This document shows, in pieces, positions 1-8,958 of a stretch of 64,000 bases of DNA. Each line of letters opens with the position of its first letter. Positions within the stretch are counted from its first letter, which is position 1. Under the pieces are notes generated by a model. The model did no database searches. It worked only from the letters and a program-made list of their open reading frames with translations, and was not told the origin of the DNA. A program made the position numbers and the translations under genes. Source of the stretch: Myxococcus stipitatus (GTDB lineage: Bacteria > Myxococcota > Myxococcia > Myxococcales > Myxococcaceae); assembly GCF_037414475.1 (NCBI RefSeq), contig NZ_CP147913.1:2914001-2978000 (forward strand), written 5' to 3'.

Positions 1-959
1 TTGCCCGTGGTGAGCAGCTTCTCGCCGAAGAACAGCGAGTTGGCGCCCGCCATCATGCACAACAGCTGCGCCTCCTCGTTCATCTGCTGGCGGCCCGCGG
101 ACAGGCGCACCATCGACTGCGGCATCAGGATGCGCGCGGTCGCAATCGTGCGCACCATGTCCACCGTCTCCACGCGCGGCTGCTCCGCCAGGGGCGTGCC
201 CTCCACGGCCACCAGCGCGTTGACGGGCACCGACTCCGGGTGGTGCTCCTGGTTCGCCAGCGTGCGCAGCAGGTTGCAGCGGTCATCCACCGACTCACCC
301 ATGCCGATGATGCCGCCGCAGCACACGGAGATGCCCGCGTCGCGCACCCGGCCCAGCGTGCGCAGGCGGTCGTCGTACACTCGCGTGGAGATGATGTCGC
401 CGTAGTGCTCGGGCGAGGTGTCCAGGTTGTGGTTGTACGCGGACAGCCCCGCCTCCTTCAGCCGCTTCGCCTGGCTGTCGGTGAGCATCCCCAGCGTGGC
501 GCACGCCTCCATGCCCAGCGCTCGCACGCCGCGCACCATCTCCAGCACGCTGTCGAACTGCGGGCCGTCCTTCACCTCGCGCCACGCCGCGCCCATGCAG
601 AAGCGCGTGGCCCCCGCCGAGCGCGCCTTCTGGGCGGCCGACAGCACCTCCGGCACCGCCATCAACTTCTCCGCCTTCACGCCCGTCTTGTAGCGCGCCG
701 CCTGCGGGCAATAGCCGCAGTCCTCCGGACAGCCGCCCGTCTTGATGGACAACAGCGAGCACAGCTGCACCTTGTTCTCCTGGAACACGGCGCGATGCAC
801 CGTCTGCGCCCGGTGCACCAACTCCAGGAGGGGCATCGAGTAGATGGCGCGGACCTCGGCCAGCTCCCAGTCATGCCTCACGGCGACACCCTCGGGGGGC
901 GGCGCGGCGTGGTGGGCGTGGCCGTGAAAGGACTCGCTGGCGGCGGCGGTGTCGGACAT
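1..959 (-). CDS. bioB: Biotin synthase BioB (3' end outside window)
   Basis: Radical SAM enzyme that inserts sulfur into dethiobiotin in the last step of biotin synthesis (family knowledge). About 319 codons are present and the C-terminus runs off the left edge; the usual length is about 320-350. The [4Fe-4S] motif CPEDCGYC gives Cys77, Cys81 and Cys84, preceded by the typical SIKTGG. Further on are [17 protein letters not shown] and the GGIIGMGES loop, all BioB hallmarks. The ATG at 957-959 was chosen because it precedes the conserved core by a short His-rich leader. It is transcribed divergently from radA, and no other biotin gene is visible here. Confidence 0.95.
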   Translation of the reverse strand, partial: MSDTAAASESFHGHAHHAAPPPEGVAVRHDWELAEVRAIYSMPLLELVHRAQTVHRAVFQENKVQLCSLLSIKTGGCPEDCGYCPQAARYKTGVKAEKLMAVPEVLSAAQKARSAGATRFCMGAAWREVKDGPQFDSVLEMVRGVRALGMEACATLGMLTDSQAKRLKEAGLSAYNHNLDTSPEHYGDIISTRVYDDRLRTLGRVRDAGISVCCGGIIGMGESVDDRCNLLRTLANQEHHPESVPVNALVAVEGTPLAEQPRVETVDMVRTIATARILMPQSMVRLSAGRQQMNEEAQLLCMMAGANSLFFGEKLLTTG

Positions 960-1180
960 GGGCTCCTCGTAATTCGTGAGGAGCGCGAACGTGCGCGGGC
1001 GGGGGGAACTTGTCAACGCCTCAGCGCGAACAGGTTGACGACTTCCCACGTCCTCGCAACCGCCGGAATCCCCTGGACTTTCCCCACCCGGCCTGGCGGT
1101 GCGGGGCCTGCCACCCCGCCCGCCCGAGTCCCACCAACAACCCACCGGAGCGTCAGGGTTCCGGGATACACACCCAACCC

Positions 1181-2542
1181 ATGGCGAAGGCGAAGACGCA
1201 CTACACCTGCCAGGCGTGCGGGTACCAGACGGCGAAGTGGCTGGGGAAGTGCCCGGATTGCGGCGCGTGGAGTTCGTTGCTCGAGGAGGCGGGAGCCAAG
1301 GACGACGAGAAGCGCCCCGCGTGGGGGGCCTCGGGAGGCGCCGCGCGGCCCATGCTCCTCAAGGAGGTCAGCGGAGAGTCGGAGGTGCGCCGCCGCACCG
1401 GCATCGCCGAGTTCGACCGGGTGCTCGGCGGAGGCGTGGTGAGCGGCTCGGTGGTGCTCCTGGGCGGAGACCCGGGCATCGGAAAGTCCACGCTGCTGCT
1501 CGCGGCGCTCGACAGGCTCGCCCGGCACGGCGCCGTGCTCTACGTCTCCGGTGAAGAGAGCCTGCGCCAGACGAAGATGCGCGCGGAGCGCCTGCGCGTG
1601 GACGGCGAGAACATCCACCTCTTCGCGGAGACGGACGCGGAGCGGGTGCTGGTCGCCGCCGAGTCGCTCAAGCCTCAAGCGCTCGTGGTGGACTCGATTC
1701 AGACCATGTACCTGCCGGAGCTGGGCAACGCGCCGGGCAGCATCACCCAGGTGCGCGAGGTGGCGGGCCGGCTGATGGCCTACGCCAAGCGCACGGGTGT
1801 CCCCACCTTCATCGTGGGCCACGTAACGAAGGAAGGCTCCATCGCCGGCCCGCGCGTGCTCGAGCACATGGTGGACACCGTCCTCTACTTCGAGGGCGAG
1901 CGCGGCCACCCCTTCCGAATCCTCCGCGCGCACAAGAACCGCTTCGGCTCCACCAACGAGATTGGCGTCTTCGAGATGAAGGGCGCGGGCCTGGTGGAAG
2001 TCGCGGACCCCTCCGCGCTGTTCCTGTCCGAGCGCCCCGTGGGCAAGTCCGGCAGCGTCGTCACCAGCACGCTCAACGGAACCCGCCCGCTGCTCGTGGA
2101 GGTCCAGGCGCTGGTGGCCCCCACCGGCTACGGCACCGCGCGGCGCACGGCCATCGGCGTGGATGGCAACCGCGTGGCGCTGCTCGCCGCGGTGCTGGAG
2201 AAGAAGGAAGAGATTCCGCTGGTGGGCTGCGACTTGTTCGTCAACGTCGCGGGCGGCATGCAACTCAACGAGCCCGCCTGTGATTTGGCCGTCTGCGCGG
2301 CGCTGGTGAGCAGCCTCCAGAACCGCCCGTTGGACCCGCACACCCTGGTGCTGGGCGAAGTGGGGCTCGCCGGAGAGGTGCGCGCGGTGGGCCAGGTGGA
2401 GCCCCGGCTCGCCGAGGCCGCGAAGATGGGCTTCCAGCGAGTGGTGATGCCCGCGGGCAGCGCCCGGCGCATGGAGTCCACCAAGCTGCGCGTGGTGGGC
2501 GTGGAGACCCTGGGCGACGCGCTGCGGGCCATGTTCGACTGA
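1181..2542 (+). CDS. radA: DNA repair protein RadA/Sms
   Basis: RecA-like ATPase that assists recombination-intermediate processing and branch migration (family knowledge). The 453 residues match the usual length. The N-terminal C4 zinc finger is Cys10/Cys13/Cys24/Cys27. Walker [11 protein letters not shown] lies at 95-104 and the RadA signature KNRFG at 252-256, followed by the Lon-like C-terminal domain. An in-frame upstream start at 1010 exists, but it would add 57 residues not seen in RadA; the ATG at 1181 starts exactly at [10 protein letters not shown], as in homologues. The stop lies 22 bp from the end of the convergent HxlR gene. Confidence 0.96.
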   Translation: MAKAKTHYTCQACGYQTAKWLGKCPDCGAWSSLLEEAGAKDDEKRPAWGASGGAARPMLLKEVSGESEVRRRTGIAEFDRVLGGGVVSGSVVLLGGDPGIGKSTLLLAALDRLARHGAVLYVSGEESLRQTKMRAERLRVDGENIHLFAETDAERVLVAAESLKPQALVVDSIQTMYLPELGNAPGSITQVREVAGRLMAYAKRTGVPTFIVGHVTKEGSIAGPRVLEHMVDTVLYFEGERGHPFRILRAHKNRFGSTNEIGVFEMKGAGLVEVADPSALFLSERPVGKSGSVVTSTLNGTRPLLVEVQALVAPTGYGTARRTAIGVDGNRVALLAAVLEKKEEIPLVGCDLFVNVAGGMQLNEPACDLAVCAALVSSLQNRPLDPHTLVLGEVGLAGEVRAVGQVEPRLAEAAKMGFQRVVMPAGSARRMESTKLRVVGVETLGDALRAMFD

Positions 2543-2564
2543 CCTTCCGCGAGCGCCTCGAGCG

Positions 2565-2987
2565 CTACCTGCGCACCGCCACGGGCGAGGCGGACTCCGG
2601 CTTCGCGTCGTAGAGCCCCCTCGCCGTTTGGATCTGCTCACGGTGGTGCACCGCCCACCGGGACAGCTCCGAGACGGGCCCCAGCAGCGTCGCGCCCAGC
2701 TGCGTCAGCGCGTACTCCACCCGGGGAGGCACGGTCGGGTGGACGGTGCGGGAGATGAGCCCGTCCCGCTCCAACCCTCGCAGGGTGAGCGTCAGCATCC
2801 GCTGGGAGATGCCATCGATGGCCCGCTTCAAATCACCGAAGCGCATGGGCCCGGGCCCCAGGGTGCCCACCACCAGGACGCTCCACTTGTCCCCCACCCG
2901 CGTGAGGATGTCGCGGACCGCCAGGCAGGCCTCGGACCTCGCGGGCGGAGGCGCCGGGCGGAGCGACTTCATGGGGCCTGGTGACAT
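2565..2987 (-). CDS. HxlR-family winged-helix transcriptional regulator
   Basis: A 140-residue DNA-binding protein with the HxlR signature: one N-terminal cysteine (Cys21), the [11 protein letters not shown] helix, and the [28 protein letters not shown] recognition segment followed by a winged hairpin ([11 protein letters not shown]). Members often sense thiols or electrophiles and control adjacent redox genes. The ATG at 2985-2987 follows an excellent AAGGAGG ribosome site; an upstream in-frame ATG at 3077 lacks one. It is divergent from the DoxX gene at 3098, with about 110 bp shared, so control of that gene and itself is the natural inference. Confidence 0.9.
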   Translation of the reverse strand: MSPGPMKSLRPAPPPARSEACLAVRDILTRVGDKWSVLVVGTLGPGPMRFGDLKRAIDGISQRMLTLTLRGLERDGLISRTVHPTVPPRVEYALTQLGATLLGPVSELSRWAVHHREQIQTARGLYDAKPESASPVAVRR

Positions 2988-3097
2988 GGATGTGCCTCCT
3001 TGTGGAGAAATAGGGGGCCCGTTACACGTGGCGGGCCGGTTACGACTTGTAACCGCCACCCCGTTTCCACCCCACATTCCTTCGGAAGGTGTCCCCC

Positions 3098-3508
3098 ATG
3101 AGCACCGCCGCTCCCGTTGCCGCCGCCTCCACGCCCAAGCCCTGGAGCCTCTGGCTGGGCCGCGTCTTCACCGCCCTCGTCGCCGCGCTGCTTGCCTTCA
3201 GCGGCGTGATGAAGCTGACGCAGTCGCCCGAAGTCCTCCAGGGCTTCGAGCGCTTCGGCTACGCGCCCTCCGCGGTGTTCACCATCGGACTCGTCGAAGT
3301 GCTGTGCGCGGTGCTCTACCTGGTGCCCCAGACGGCGGTGCTCGGCGCCATCCTCGTCACCGGTTACCTGGGCGGCGCCACGGCGACCCACGTGCGCATC
3401 GGGGACCCGTTCTTCGCCCCCGTCCTCCTCGGCGTCTTCGCCTGGGGAGGCTTGTTCCTGCGGGACGCGCGCCTGCGGGCGCTGCTGCCCCTGCGCCGCT
3501 CGGCCTGA
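3098..3508 (+). CDS. DoxX-family membrane protein
   Basis: A 136-residue integral membrane protein with four predicted helices, starting at residue 20 and ending near residue 125. It has the DoxX-like pattern of a Ser-Gly-Val-Met-Lys-Leu segment after helix 1 and a conserved [16 protein letters not shown] loop. DoxX and DoxD proteins are linked to thiosulfate or quinone redox, but most members have no proven substrate. The ATG at 3098 was chosen; a GTG at 3089 is the alternative. It is divergent from an HxlR regulator, a common pairing for redox-responsive DoxX genes, and is followed by a hairpin at 3521-3547. Confidence 0.85.
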   Translation: MSTAAPVAAASTPKPWSLWLGRVFTALVAALLAFSGVMKLTQSPEVLQGFERFGYAPSAVFTIGLVEVLCAVLYLVPQTAVLGAILVTGYLGGATATHVRIGDPFFAPVLLGVFAWGGLFLRDARLRALLPLRRSA

Positions 3509-3520
3509 AGCCCGCCACGC

Positions 3521-3547
3521 GCCCCCGTCACCCAACGGGACGGGGGC
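3521..3547 (+). terminator. Hairpin after DoxX gene
   Basis: A perfect 9-bp inverted repeat (GCCCCCGTC / GACGGGGGC) with a 9-nt loop, 12 bp past the DoxX stop. There is no strong T-run, which is usual at this G+C. It also lies just downstream of the convergent gene ending at 3572. Confidence 0.6.
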
Positions 3548-3571
3548 ACGCGTGTCACGTCACCTGGGGGA

Positions 3572-4168
3572 CTACCAGGTGACGACGAAGGTGCAGCTGT
3601 CCGCGCCCTTCTGCCGGCAACCGTGGGACGCGTCGTGCGTCACCACCGCTTCGGGCATGAAGCGCTGGGCCATGCCCTTGACCAGCCCCTGGTCGAAGCG
3701 GCACGGGTACGGGTTGTTGCACACGACCGTGCCCTCGTTCTTCCCTGGGGCCGCGGTGTACGTGTAGTGGCCGATGCCCTCCAGCATCTCCCCCGTCACG
3801 GGGTTGAACATGTCCTTGCCGTTCTTGCGGTGGTTCATGTGGAAGGCCACGTCGAGCGACGCGAGCGCCTTGTGGATGTCCGTGATGTTCGCCGGGAACA
3901 CGGCGTTCTTCGGAATCATCGTCCCGACCTTCTCCAGCCCGCGCCCACCCAACAGGGTGTCGATCTTCTTGTAGGCCAGGAGGTAGTCCTCCATCGGGTA
4001 CCAGACGTTCGGGTCGATGGCGCGCTCACCAGCGGCGCCTCGCGCCGGCACCTTCATGACGTCCAGCAGGGTGTTGACCAGCACGGAGAACGACTGGATG
4101 GCCTCCACGATGGAGGCGACGCTCACGCCCGTCACGGTGATGCCGGGCTCATACGAGAACTGTGACAT
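3572..4168 (-). CDS. Hypothetical protein, possible V4R/heme-NO-binding-like sensor
   Basis: A soluble protein of 198 residues with no signal peptide. I do not recognise it with certainty. The C-terminal third carries CNNPYPCRFDQG and ends HGCRQKGADSCTFVVTW. The spaced cysteines and Gly-Ala-(Asp)-Ser-Cys-x-Phe ending resemble the tail of V4R (4-vinyl-reductase-type) and heme-NO-binding small-molecule domains. The N-terminal half contains a WYPMEDYLLAYKKID segment, like the helical part of such domains. It starts 26 bp after the STAS gene ends (4195) on the same strand, so the two are likely one operon and may act as sensor and output. Function is inferred. Confidence 0.6.
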   Translation of the reverse strand: MSQFSYEPGITVTGVSVASIVEAIQSFSVLVNTLLDVMKVPARGAAGERAIDPNVWYPMEDYLLAYKKIDTLLGGRGLEKVGTMIPKNAVFPANITDIHKALASLDVAFHMNHRKNGKDMFNPVTGEMLEGIGHYTYTAAPGKNEGTVVCNNPYPCRFDQGLVKGMAQRFMPEAVVTHDASHGCRQKGADSCTFVVTW

Positions 4169-4194
4169 GGAGATTCAGAGGTCCTGAGAGGGTT

Positions 4195-4893
4195 TCAGCC
4201 CGGGCGGCCGCTCGACTCGAAGGCGCGGTGGGCGGTGTGGTTGCGCAGGTACAGGAAGCACTCCTTGAGCCCATCCCGCAGGCTGCCGAGCGTCTTCACG
4301 TCGCGCAGGTCCACGCCAATCTGGGTCAGCGTCTGCGCGATGAAGGGGCTGATGCCCGTCACGACGCAGTAGGTCCCCAGCAGGCGGGCGGCGTTCACCA
4401 TCTTCACGAAGTGATTGGCCGTGGACGTGTCCACCACCTCCACGCCCGTGATGTCGATGATGACGCAGCGGGCCTTCCCCTGGGAGATGCGGTGCAGCAA
4501 CCGCTCGGTCATCTCCAGCGAGCGCTGCGTGTCCACCACTCCGACGATGGGCAGCGTGAGCACGTCCTCCCACAGCTCGATGATGGGCGTGGACAAATCC
4601 CGGATGGCCAGCCGCTGCTTTTCGATGGTGGAGAGCTTCTCCTCCAGCTCGCGACGCGCGGCGTCGAGCTTCCGCATCGACTGCTCGTTCTCCTGCACGG
4701 AGGCGTGGAGCTGGCGGGCGAAGAGGTTGATGGTTTCCTCGAACGAGGAGAACGCGTCGGAGTTCACCACCGGAATGAGGTGCTCCTCCGGGTTGAACTC
4801 TCCGAGCGAAATCATCGCCAGCACGTCCCGGATGCGTTCCAGACGCTCGAGGTTGACTTCGATGACCTGGGGCTGAGGTTGCGACTGAGTCAT
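4195..4893 (-). CDS. RsbR-like STAS-domain regulator
   Basis: A 232-residue cytosolic protein. An N-terminal helical region (1-65) is followed by a coiled coil (about 66-98) and a C-terminal STAS domain (about 100-218). The STAS part resembles RsbR stressosome scaffolds: VIIDITGVEVVDTSTA and TGISPFIAQTL carry Thr156 and Thr188 at the places where RsbT-type kinases phosphorylate RsbR. No RsbS- or RsbT-like gene is visible nearby. The ATG at 4891-4893 was chosen because the upstream in-frame start at 4983 adds sequence unlike the family. It is probably co-transcribed with the gene at 3572-4168. Confidence 0.85.
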   Translation of the reverse strand: MTQSQPQPQVIEVNLERLERIRDVLAMISLGEFNPEEHLIPVVNSDAFSSFEETINLFARQLHASVQENEQSMRKLDAARRELEEKLSTIEKQRLAIRDLSTPIIELWEDVLTLPIVGVVDTQRSLEMTERLLHRISQGKARCVIIDITGVEVVDTSTANHFVKMVNAARLLGTYCVVTGISPFIAQTLTQIGVDLRDVKTLGSLRDGLKECFLYLRNHTAHRAFESSGRPG

Positions 4894-5152
4894 GGGGTGG
4901 CGGGAAGATATGATGCTCAAATCCTCACACACAATCCTGGGTGACCGAAGACCCGGATGAAACATGGATTTTCCCGTCGACATCCGTCGAAATCTGGCGC
5001 TCCGGTGAGTAATCCCTCATCAATCAAGACATCCACGCGCGAAGATTCATCCCATATCAAACCGAGGTATCGCTGGGAGTGCGGAGCACCCGACACCCGG
5101 TGCGCCCGGCGCGTCCGGGGACGGACGCAATGGCGTGGGCGCTGACGCGGCG

Positions 5153-5857
5153 ATGACGTGCCGTGACTACGACTGGGACATGGCGTCCATCGACCCACTT
5201 GCTGCCCGCCCGCTCGAGGCGGACGTGAAGCCCCGGCTGCGGGGCCTGTCGCACGCGTTCGCCTTCGTGGCGGCGCTGGTTGGCTTCTTCGTGCTGGTGG
5301 CCGCGCCGGTCCAGGGGGTCCAGCGGCTGGCGGACGGCATCTTCGGGCTCTCCCTGGTGCTGATGTTTGGAATCAGCGGGACGTACCACGTGCTCACCTG
5401 GGGCCCCGAGGCGCACCAGCGGCTGCGGCGGATGGACCATGCGGCCATCTATCTGCTCATCGCGGGGACCTTCACCCCTCTGGCCACGCTGGACGCGCCG
5501 GGGGCGTGGACGCAGGGGTTGCTCTGGGTGATGTGGGGCTGCGCGCTCGCGGGCGCGGGGTTGTCGCTGGCGGGCATCAGCGGGACACGCGGAGTGCGCT
5601 CCGGGCTCTACGTGCTCCTGGGCGCGCTGGCGGCACCGGTGATGCTGAGGCTGCCGGGGGTGATGGGTGCGGGCCGGGCCACCTGGCTGCTGGTGGGCGG
5701 CTGTGTCTATGCACTGGGGGCTGTCGTTTATGCACGGAAGTGGCCGGACCCCATCCCGGCCGTCTTTGGCTATCACGAAGTGTTTCACGTCATGGTCATC
5801 GCCGCGGCCGCGACGCACTACGCCGTGCTGGTCGACTTCCTATGGACTGTCCGGTGA
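5153..5857 (+). CDS. Hemolysin III (PAQR/HlyIII) family membrane protein
   Basis: A seven-helix membrane protein of about 234 residues. The HlyIII/PAQR fingerprint is clear: an SHAFAF helix, GTYHVLTW after helix 2, DHAAIYLLIAGTFTP, and the C-terminal FGYHEVFHVMVIAAAATHY, which together supply the conserved Ser, Asp and three His of the metal site seen in PAQR hydrolases. The biological role of bacterial members is unsettled. The start is uncertain: ATG 5153 is given, with GTG 5135 and ATG 5180 also in frame and no strong ribosome site for any. A hairpin at 5908 likely ends the transcript. Confidence 0.87.
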   Translation: MTCRDYDWDMASIDPLAARPLEADVKPRLRGLSHAFAFVAALVGFFVLVAAPVQGVQRLADGIFGLSLVLMFGISGTYHVLTWGPEAHQRLRRMDHAAIYLLIAGTFTPLATLDAPGAWTQGLLWVMWGCALAGAGLSLAGISGTRGVRSGLYVLLGALAAPVMLRLPGVMGAGRATWLLVGGCVYALGAVVYARKWPDPIPAVFGYHEVFHVMVIAAAATHYAVLVDFLWTVR

Positions 5858-5907
5858 CCACAGACTGTCGGTGAAACATCGACATCCCACAATCGAGTTA
5901 TCAACTT

Positions 5908-5927
5908 CCCGCGTGCGTCCACGCGGG
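5908..5927 (+). terminator. Hairpin terminator after HlyIII gene
   Basis: A perfect 8-bp stem (CCCGCGTG / CACGCGGG) with a 4-nt loop, followed by TTCTAG, 50 bp after the hemolysin III stop and before the start of the CGNR gene. Confidence 0.65.
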
Positions 5928-5986
5928 TTCTAGGTACCGTGGTGACCTGGCTCGTACTCCATCGCACGCACAACAGAGGTCGCTCC

Positions 5987-6598
5987 ATGGTCGCAAGGCA
6001 ACGCCCCCCTCCGTTCCAAGCCCCCCTTCCGTCCGGGGAGATACGGGACGGGTTCAAGTTCCGCTCGGGGCGCTTGTCCCTGGACCTGGCATCGACGCTG
6101 TCGGGGCGCCGCACGGGGGCGCCCAAGGATTTGCTGCGCACGCCCGCGGACCTGGGGCGCTGGCTGGTGCTCGCGCGGGTGGCGGCGCAGGTGCAGGAGC
6201 CCTCGGAAGATGATCTGACGCAGGCGAGGGAGCTGCGAGAGGCCATCTACCGGTTGGCGATGTCCCGGGCGCGAGGTGAGAGTTTCTCCGCGAGGGACCG
6301 CGCCATCCTGAACCGCTGGGCCGCGGAGGCGCCTCCCGCGCCGCAGCTTGGCCCGCGTGGGCTGCTCTGGGCGGGAGCGGGCGTGCGCGGACACCTGGTG
6401 GTGCTGGCGCGCGATGCCGCGGAGCTTCTGGGCGGACCGGTGTCGGAGAACATCCGGCACTGTGCCCAAGAGGACTGTGGGCTGCTCTTCGTGGACACCT
6501 CGCGCTCCGGTTTGCGCCGGTGGTGTTCCATGGCGGGATGCGGGAACAAGGCCAAGGTGGCCGAGTTCCGGCGCCGTCAGCGCGGCGAAGCCCGCTAG
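5987..6598 (+). CDS. ABATE / CGNR zinc-finger protein
   Basis: A cytosolic protein of 203 residues. The N-terminal ABATE-type helical domain (about 20-140) begins with SGRLSLDLASTL, and the C-terminal CGNR zinc finger contains CAQEDCGLLF and RRWCSMAGCGNKAK, which supplies the four-cysteine site. Such proteins are generally annotated as stress-induced transcriptional regulators; targets are unknown here. The ATG at 5987 follows an AGAGGT site; an upstream GTG at 5939 is possible. It ends convergently against the WYL regulator at 6743. Confidence 0.88.
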   Translation: MVARQRPPPFQAPLPSGEIRDGFKFRSGRLSLDLASTLSGRRTGAPKDLLRTPADLGRWLVLARVAAQVQEPSEDDLTQARELREAIYRLAMSRARGESFSARDRAILNRWAAEAPPAPQLGPRGLLWAGAGVRGHLVVLARDAAELLGGPVSENIRHCAQEDCGLLFVDTSRSGLRRWCSMAGCGNKAKVAEFRRRQRGEAR

Positions 6599-6742
6599 CC
6601 TCACGGCCCGCACGCGGCGGCACGATGCGAGGAAGGACGCGTAAGACCTTCTCCGCATCAAGAGTTCGTGCCGCCGCCCGCGCGCAGAAACGTGCGGGCC
6701 ACACACGCGCACGCGGGAACACGGCGCGTGGACGCCGCCGCG

Positions 6743-7708
6743 TCAGGACTTCGCGCCGCCGTCCGCGAGTGCAAGCAGTTGTCGGGCTCGCGCCCTGAAC
6801 ACCGCACGCATCTCCTCCGGCCCCTGGATGTGGAACGCGAAGGGCAGCCGCGCCAGCTCACGCGCGAACCAGTCCAAATCGTCCGTCTGCCCCAGCAGAC
6901 GAACGCCCCCGCCAGGCACCGCCTCCAGCACGCCCAACGTGGCGAACACCTGCCGCCGCGCCGTCTCCAGGTCCGTGTCGAGCAACACCTCCACGGCATG
7001 CGCGCGCGGCAGCGTGGCGACCGAGAGCGTCACATGCGCCAGCGCATCGAAGTCCTCGGGGCGCGCGAAGTGGACCTGGAGCGGCTGGACGGAGCGCACG
7101 CGGTCCAACCGGAACGTGCGCAAACCCTGACGCAGGTGGCACATCCCCACCACGTACCAGCGCCCGCCTCGCCAGACGAGGCCGTACGGGTCGAAGTCCC
7201 GCTGCGAGTCCTCCTCCCGCGCCGCGCGGTAGCCCAACCGGACACGCTCGCGATGCTGCGTGGCCGCGCTCAGCGCGACCAGCCAGGCATTGTCCAAGGT
7301 CGCCCGGGCGCCGGAGATATCAAGCGTCACCGAGGCATCCACCGCCCGCACCCGCTTCTTGAGCGTCGCGGGCATCACCCGCTCCAGCTTCGCCTGGGCA
7401 CTCGCCACCGCGGGCGCGGCCTCGGCCAGCCCCAGCCCACGCGCGGCCAACAGGCCCACGGACAACGCGAGCACCTCGTCATCGGTGAACATCATCGGCG
7501 GCAGCTTGAAGCCCGCCACCAACATGTACGCGCCATCCCGGCCGCGCTCGGCGGTGATGGGAATCCCCAGCTCCTCCAGCTTCACGATGTAGCGGCGCAC
7601 CGTGCGCCGGTCCACGGCCAGCCGCCGCGCCAGCTCCGAGCCGCTCATCCGCCCATGTGTCTGCAACAGCTCGAGCACCGTGAGCACACGCGTGGTGGGG
7701 CGGGACAT
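6743..7708 (-). CDS. WYL-domain transcriptional regulator (YafY/DeoR-like)
   Basis: A protein of 321 residues. It has an N-terminal HTH_11 winged helix (1-60, with SGSELARRLAVDRRTVRRYI as the recognition region), a middle helical part, and a C-terminal WYL domain (about 145-230) centred on RWYVVGMCHLRQGLRTFRLDR. WYL domains bind nucleic acid or small ligands, and many such regulators control efflux or DNA-damage genes. The ATG at 7706-7708 begins the HTH directly. It is divergent from the LysE exporter at 7847 with a 138-bp shared region, so regulation of that exporter is a reasonable inference. Confidence 0.92.
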   Translation of the reverse strand: MSRPTTRVLTVLELLQTHGRMSGSELARRLAVDRRTVRRYIVKLEELGIPITAERGRDGAYMLVAGFKLPPMMFTDDEVLALSVGLLAARGLGLAEAAPAVASAQAKLERVMPATLKKRVRAVDASVTLDISGARATLDNAWLVALSAATQHRERVRLGYRAAREEDSQRDFDPYGLVWRGGRWYVVGMCHLRQGLRTFRLDRVRSVQPLQVHFARPEDFDALAHVTLSVATLPRAHAVEVLLDTDLETARRQVFATLGVLEAVPGGGVRLLGQTDDLDWFARELARLPFAFHIQGPEEMRAVFRARARQLLALADGGAKS

Positions 7709-7846
7709 GGGCGGCGACCCTAGCGCCCTCCTCCGCCTCGCGCATGTCCCAATGAGGACCGGTTCCGCCCTATATCGCTCGTACGGTGCCGGCCTCACGT
7801 CCTCGCCCGAGCCCGGGCGCGGCGGACGAAAAGGCTTGCGTGCCCC

Positions 7847-8482
7847 ATGACTCAAACCGCGCATCTGTGGCTGTTCTTCGTGCTGGTGTTTGGAATCGTC
7901 ATCCTCCCGGGGATGGACATGGCCTTCGTCCTGGCCAGCTCCCTCGTGGGAGGCCGCCGCTCCGGGATGTCCGCGGTGGGAGGCATCATCGCGGGCGCCG
8001 TGTGCCACGTGGCCGTCGGAGCGACCGGCGCCGCGGTGCTCCTCACCGTGATGCCCTCCGCGTTCAACGCCCTGCTCTGGGCGGGCGCGCTCTATGTCGC
8101 GTGGATGGGGCTGTCCCTCGTGCGCGCGCCGTCCGCGTTCCGCGCGAGCCCCCACGCGAGCCCCCGCACCGCGCTGGCCACGTTCCACCAGGGGGCCCTC
8201 ACCAACCTGCTCAACCCCAAGGCCTATGTCTTCATGCTGGCCGTCTTCCCGCAGTTCCTGCGCCCGGAATACGGCCCCGTCTGGGCGCAGGCCCTGGCGC
8301 TGGGCGCCATCATCGCCGTCACCCAGGCGGCGGTGTATGGCGCCGTGGTCCTCGCCGCGGACCGCGCTCGAGGCTGGCTGGAGTCACGTCCCTCCGCCAG
8401 CACTCGAGTCGCTCAAGCCGTGGGCGGCCTCATGGTGCTCGCAGCCATCGTCACCGTCATCGAAGGCTGGCGCAGCACCTGA
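7847..8482 (+). CDS. LysE/RhtB-family amino acid exporter
   Basis: An inner-membrane protein of 211 residues with about six helices. The family markers are the first-helix PGMDMAFVLASSLVGGRRSG and the mid-protein GALTNLLNPKAYVFMLAVFPQFL, characteristic of RhtB-type homoserine/threonine/lysine exporters. Substrate cannot be told from sequence. It is divergent from the WYL regulator and ends 8 bp from the convergent GlsB gene. Confidence 0.92.
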   Translation: MTQTAHLWLFFVLVFGIVILPGMDMAFVLASSLVGGRRSGMSAVGGIIAGAVCHVAVGATGAAVLLTVMPSAFNALLWAGALYVAWMGLSLVRAPSAFRASPHASPRTALATFHQGALTNLLNPKAYVFMLAVFPQFLRPEYGPVWAQALALGAIIAVTQAAVYGAVVLAADRARGWLESRPSASTRVAQAVGGLMVLAAIVTVIEGWRST

Positions 8483-8490
8483 GTCCGCCC

Positions 8491-8760
8491 TCATGTCCTT
8501 CGGACCGTGCTCGACCGGATGGCTCTCAAGACGAGCAGCAGCACCACCGCTCCGATGAAGGCCACGAAGATGGTCCCCGCGAGCCCACCAAACGGCTGTC
8601 CCGCCCCCAGGGCTCGAAAGATGAAGCCCCCCAGGAACGCACCCACGATGCCCACCACGATATCGCCCACCAGGCCGTAACCGCCCCCCACCACCGCCGA
8701 TGCCAACCATCCGGCGATGAGCCCGATGACCGCCCACACGAGAATTGTCTCCAATGTCAT
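8491..8760 (-). CDS. GlsB/YeaQ/YmgE family membrane protein
   Basis: An 89-residue membrane protein with three helices and the glycine-rich family pattern (LIAGWLASAVVGGGYGLVGDI, GIVGAFLGGFIF). Members are induced by envelope or general stress; the mechanism is unknown. The ATG at 8758-8760 is preceded by GAGGAGGGCAGTG, a good ribosome site. Confidence 0.9.
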   Translation of the reverse strand: MTLETILVWAVIGLIAGWLASAVVGGGYGLVGDIVVGIVGAFLGGFIFRALGAGQPFGGLAGTIFVAFIGAVVLLLVLRAIRSSTVRRT

Positions 8761-8933
8761 CACTGCCCTCCTCTCTCGCTGATTGAGTGTCTGGGAAGAC
8801 GATATGCACGGTGCTCCCCGGTCAGCCGGAAGCCCGGTCGTTCGGAAGACAGACAAGAAACCCCCACACTGGTTTTGAATGACTTTCCAGCCTTCCTGCT
8901 CTAACCACGCACAGCCACTCCAACGTGTGGGAG

Positions 8934-8947
8934 TTGGCTGAAGCCAA
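8934..8947. promoter_or_regulatory. Palindrome in chitosanase leader
   Basis: TTGGCT-GA-AGCCAA is a perfect 6-bp-arm dyad that touches the ribosome site (AAGGGAG) of the chitosanase gene, so binding or folding there could affect expression. It is short, and no promoter elements can be assigned. Confidence 0.35.
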
Positions 8948-8958
8948 GGGAGCACAGC

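Noticed and set aside
1010-1180. In-frame N-terminal extension of RadA
   Set aside because: It adds 57 residues with Pro/Arg-rich composition not found in RadA, and the zinc finger begins right after the ATG at 1181.
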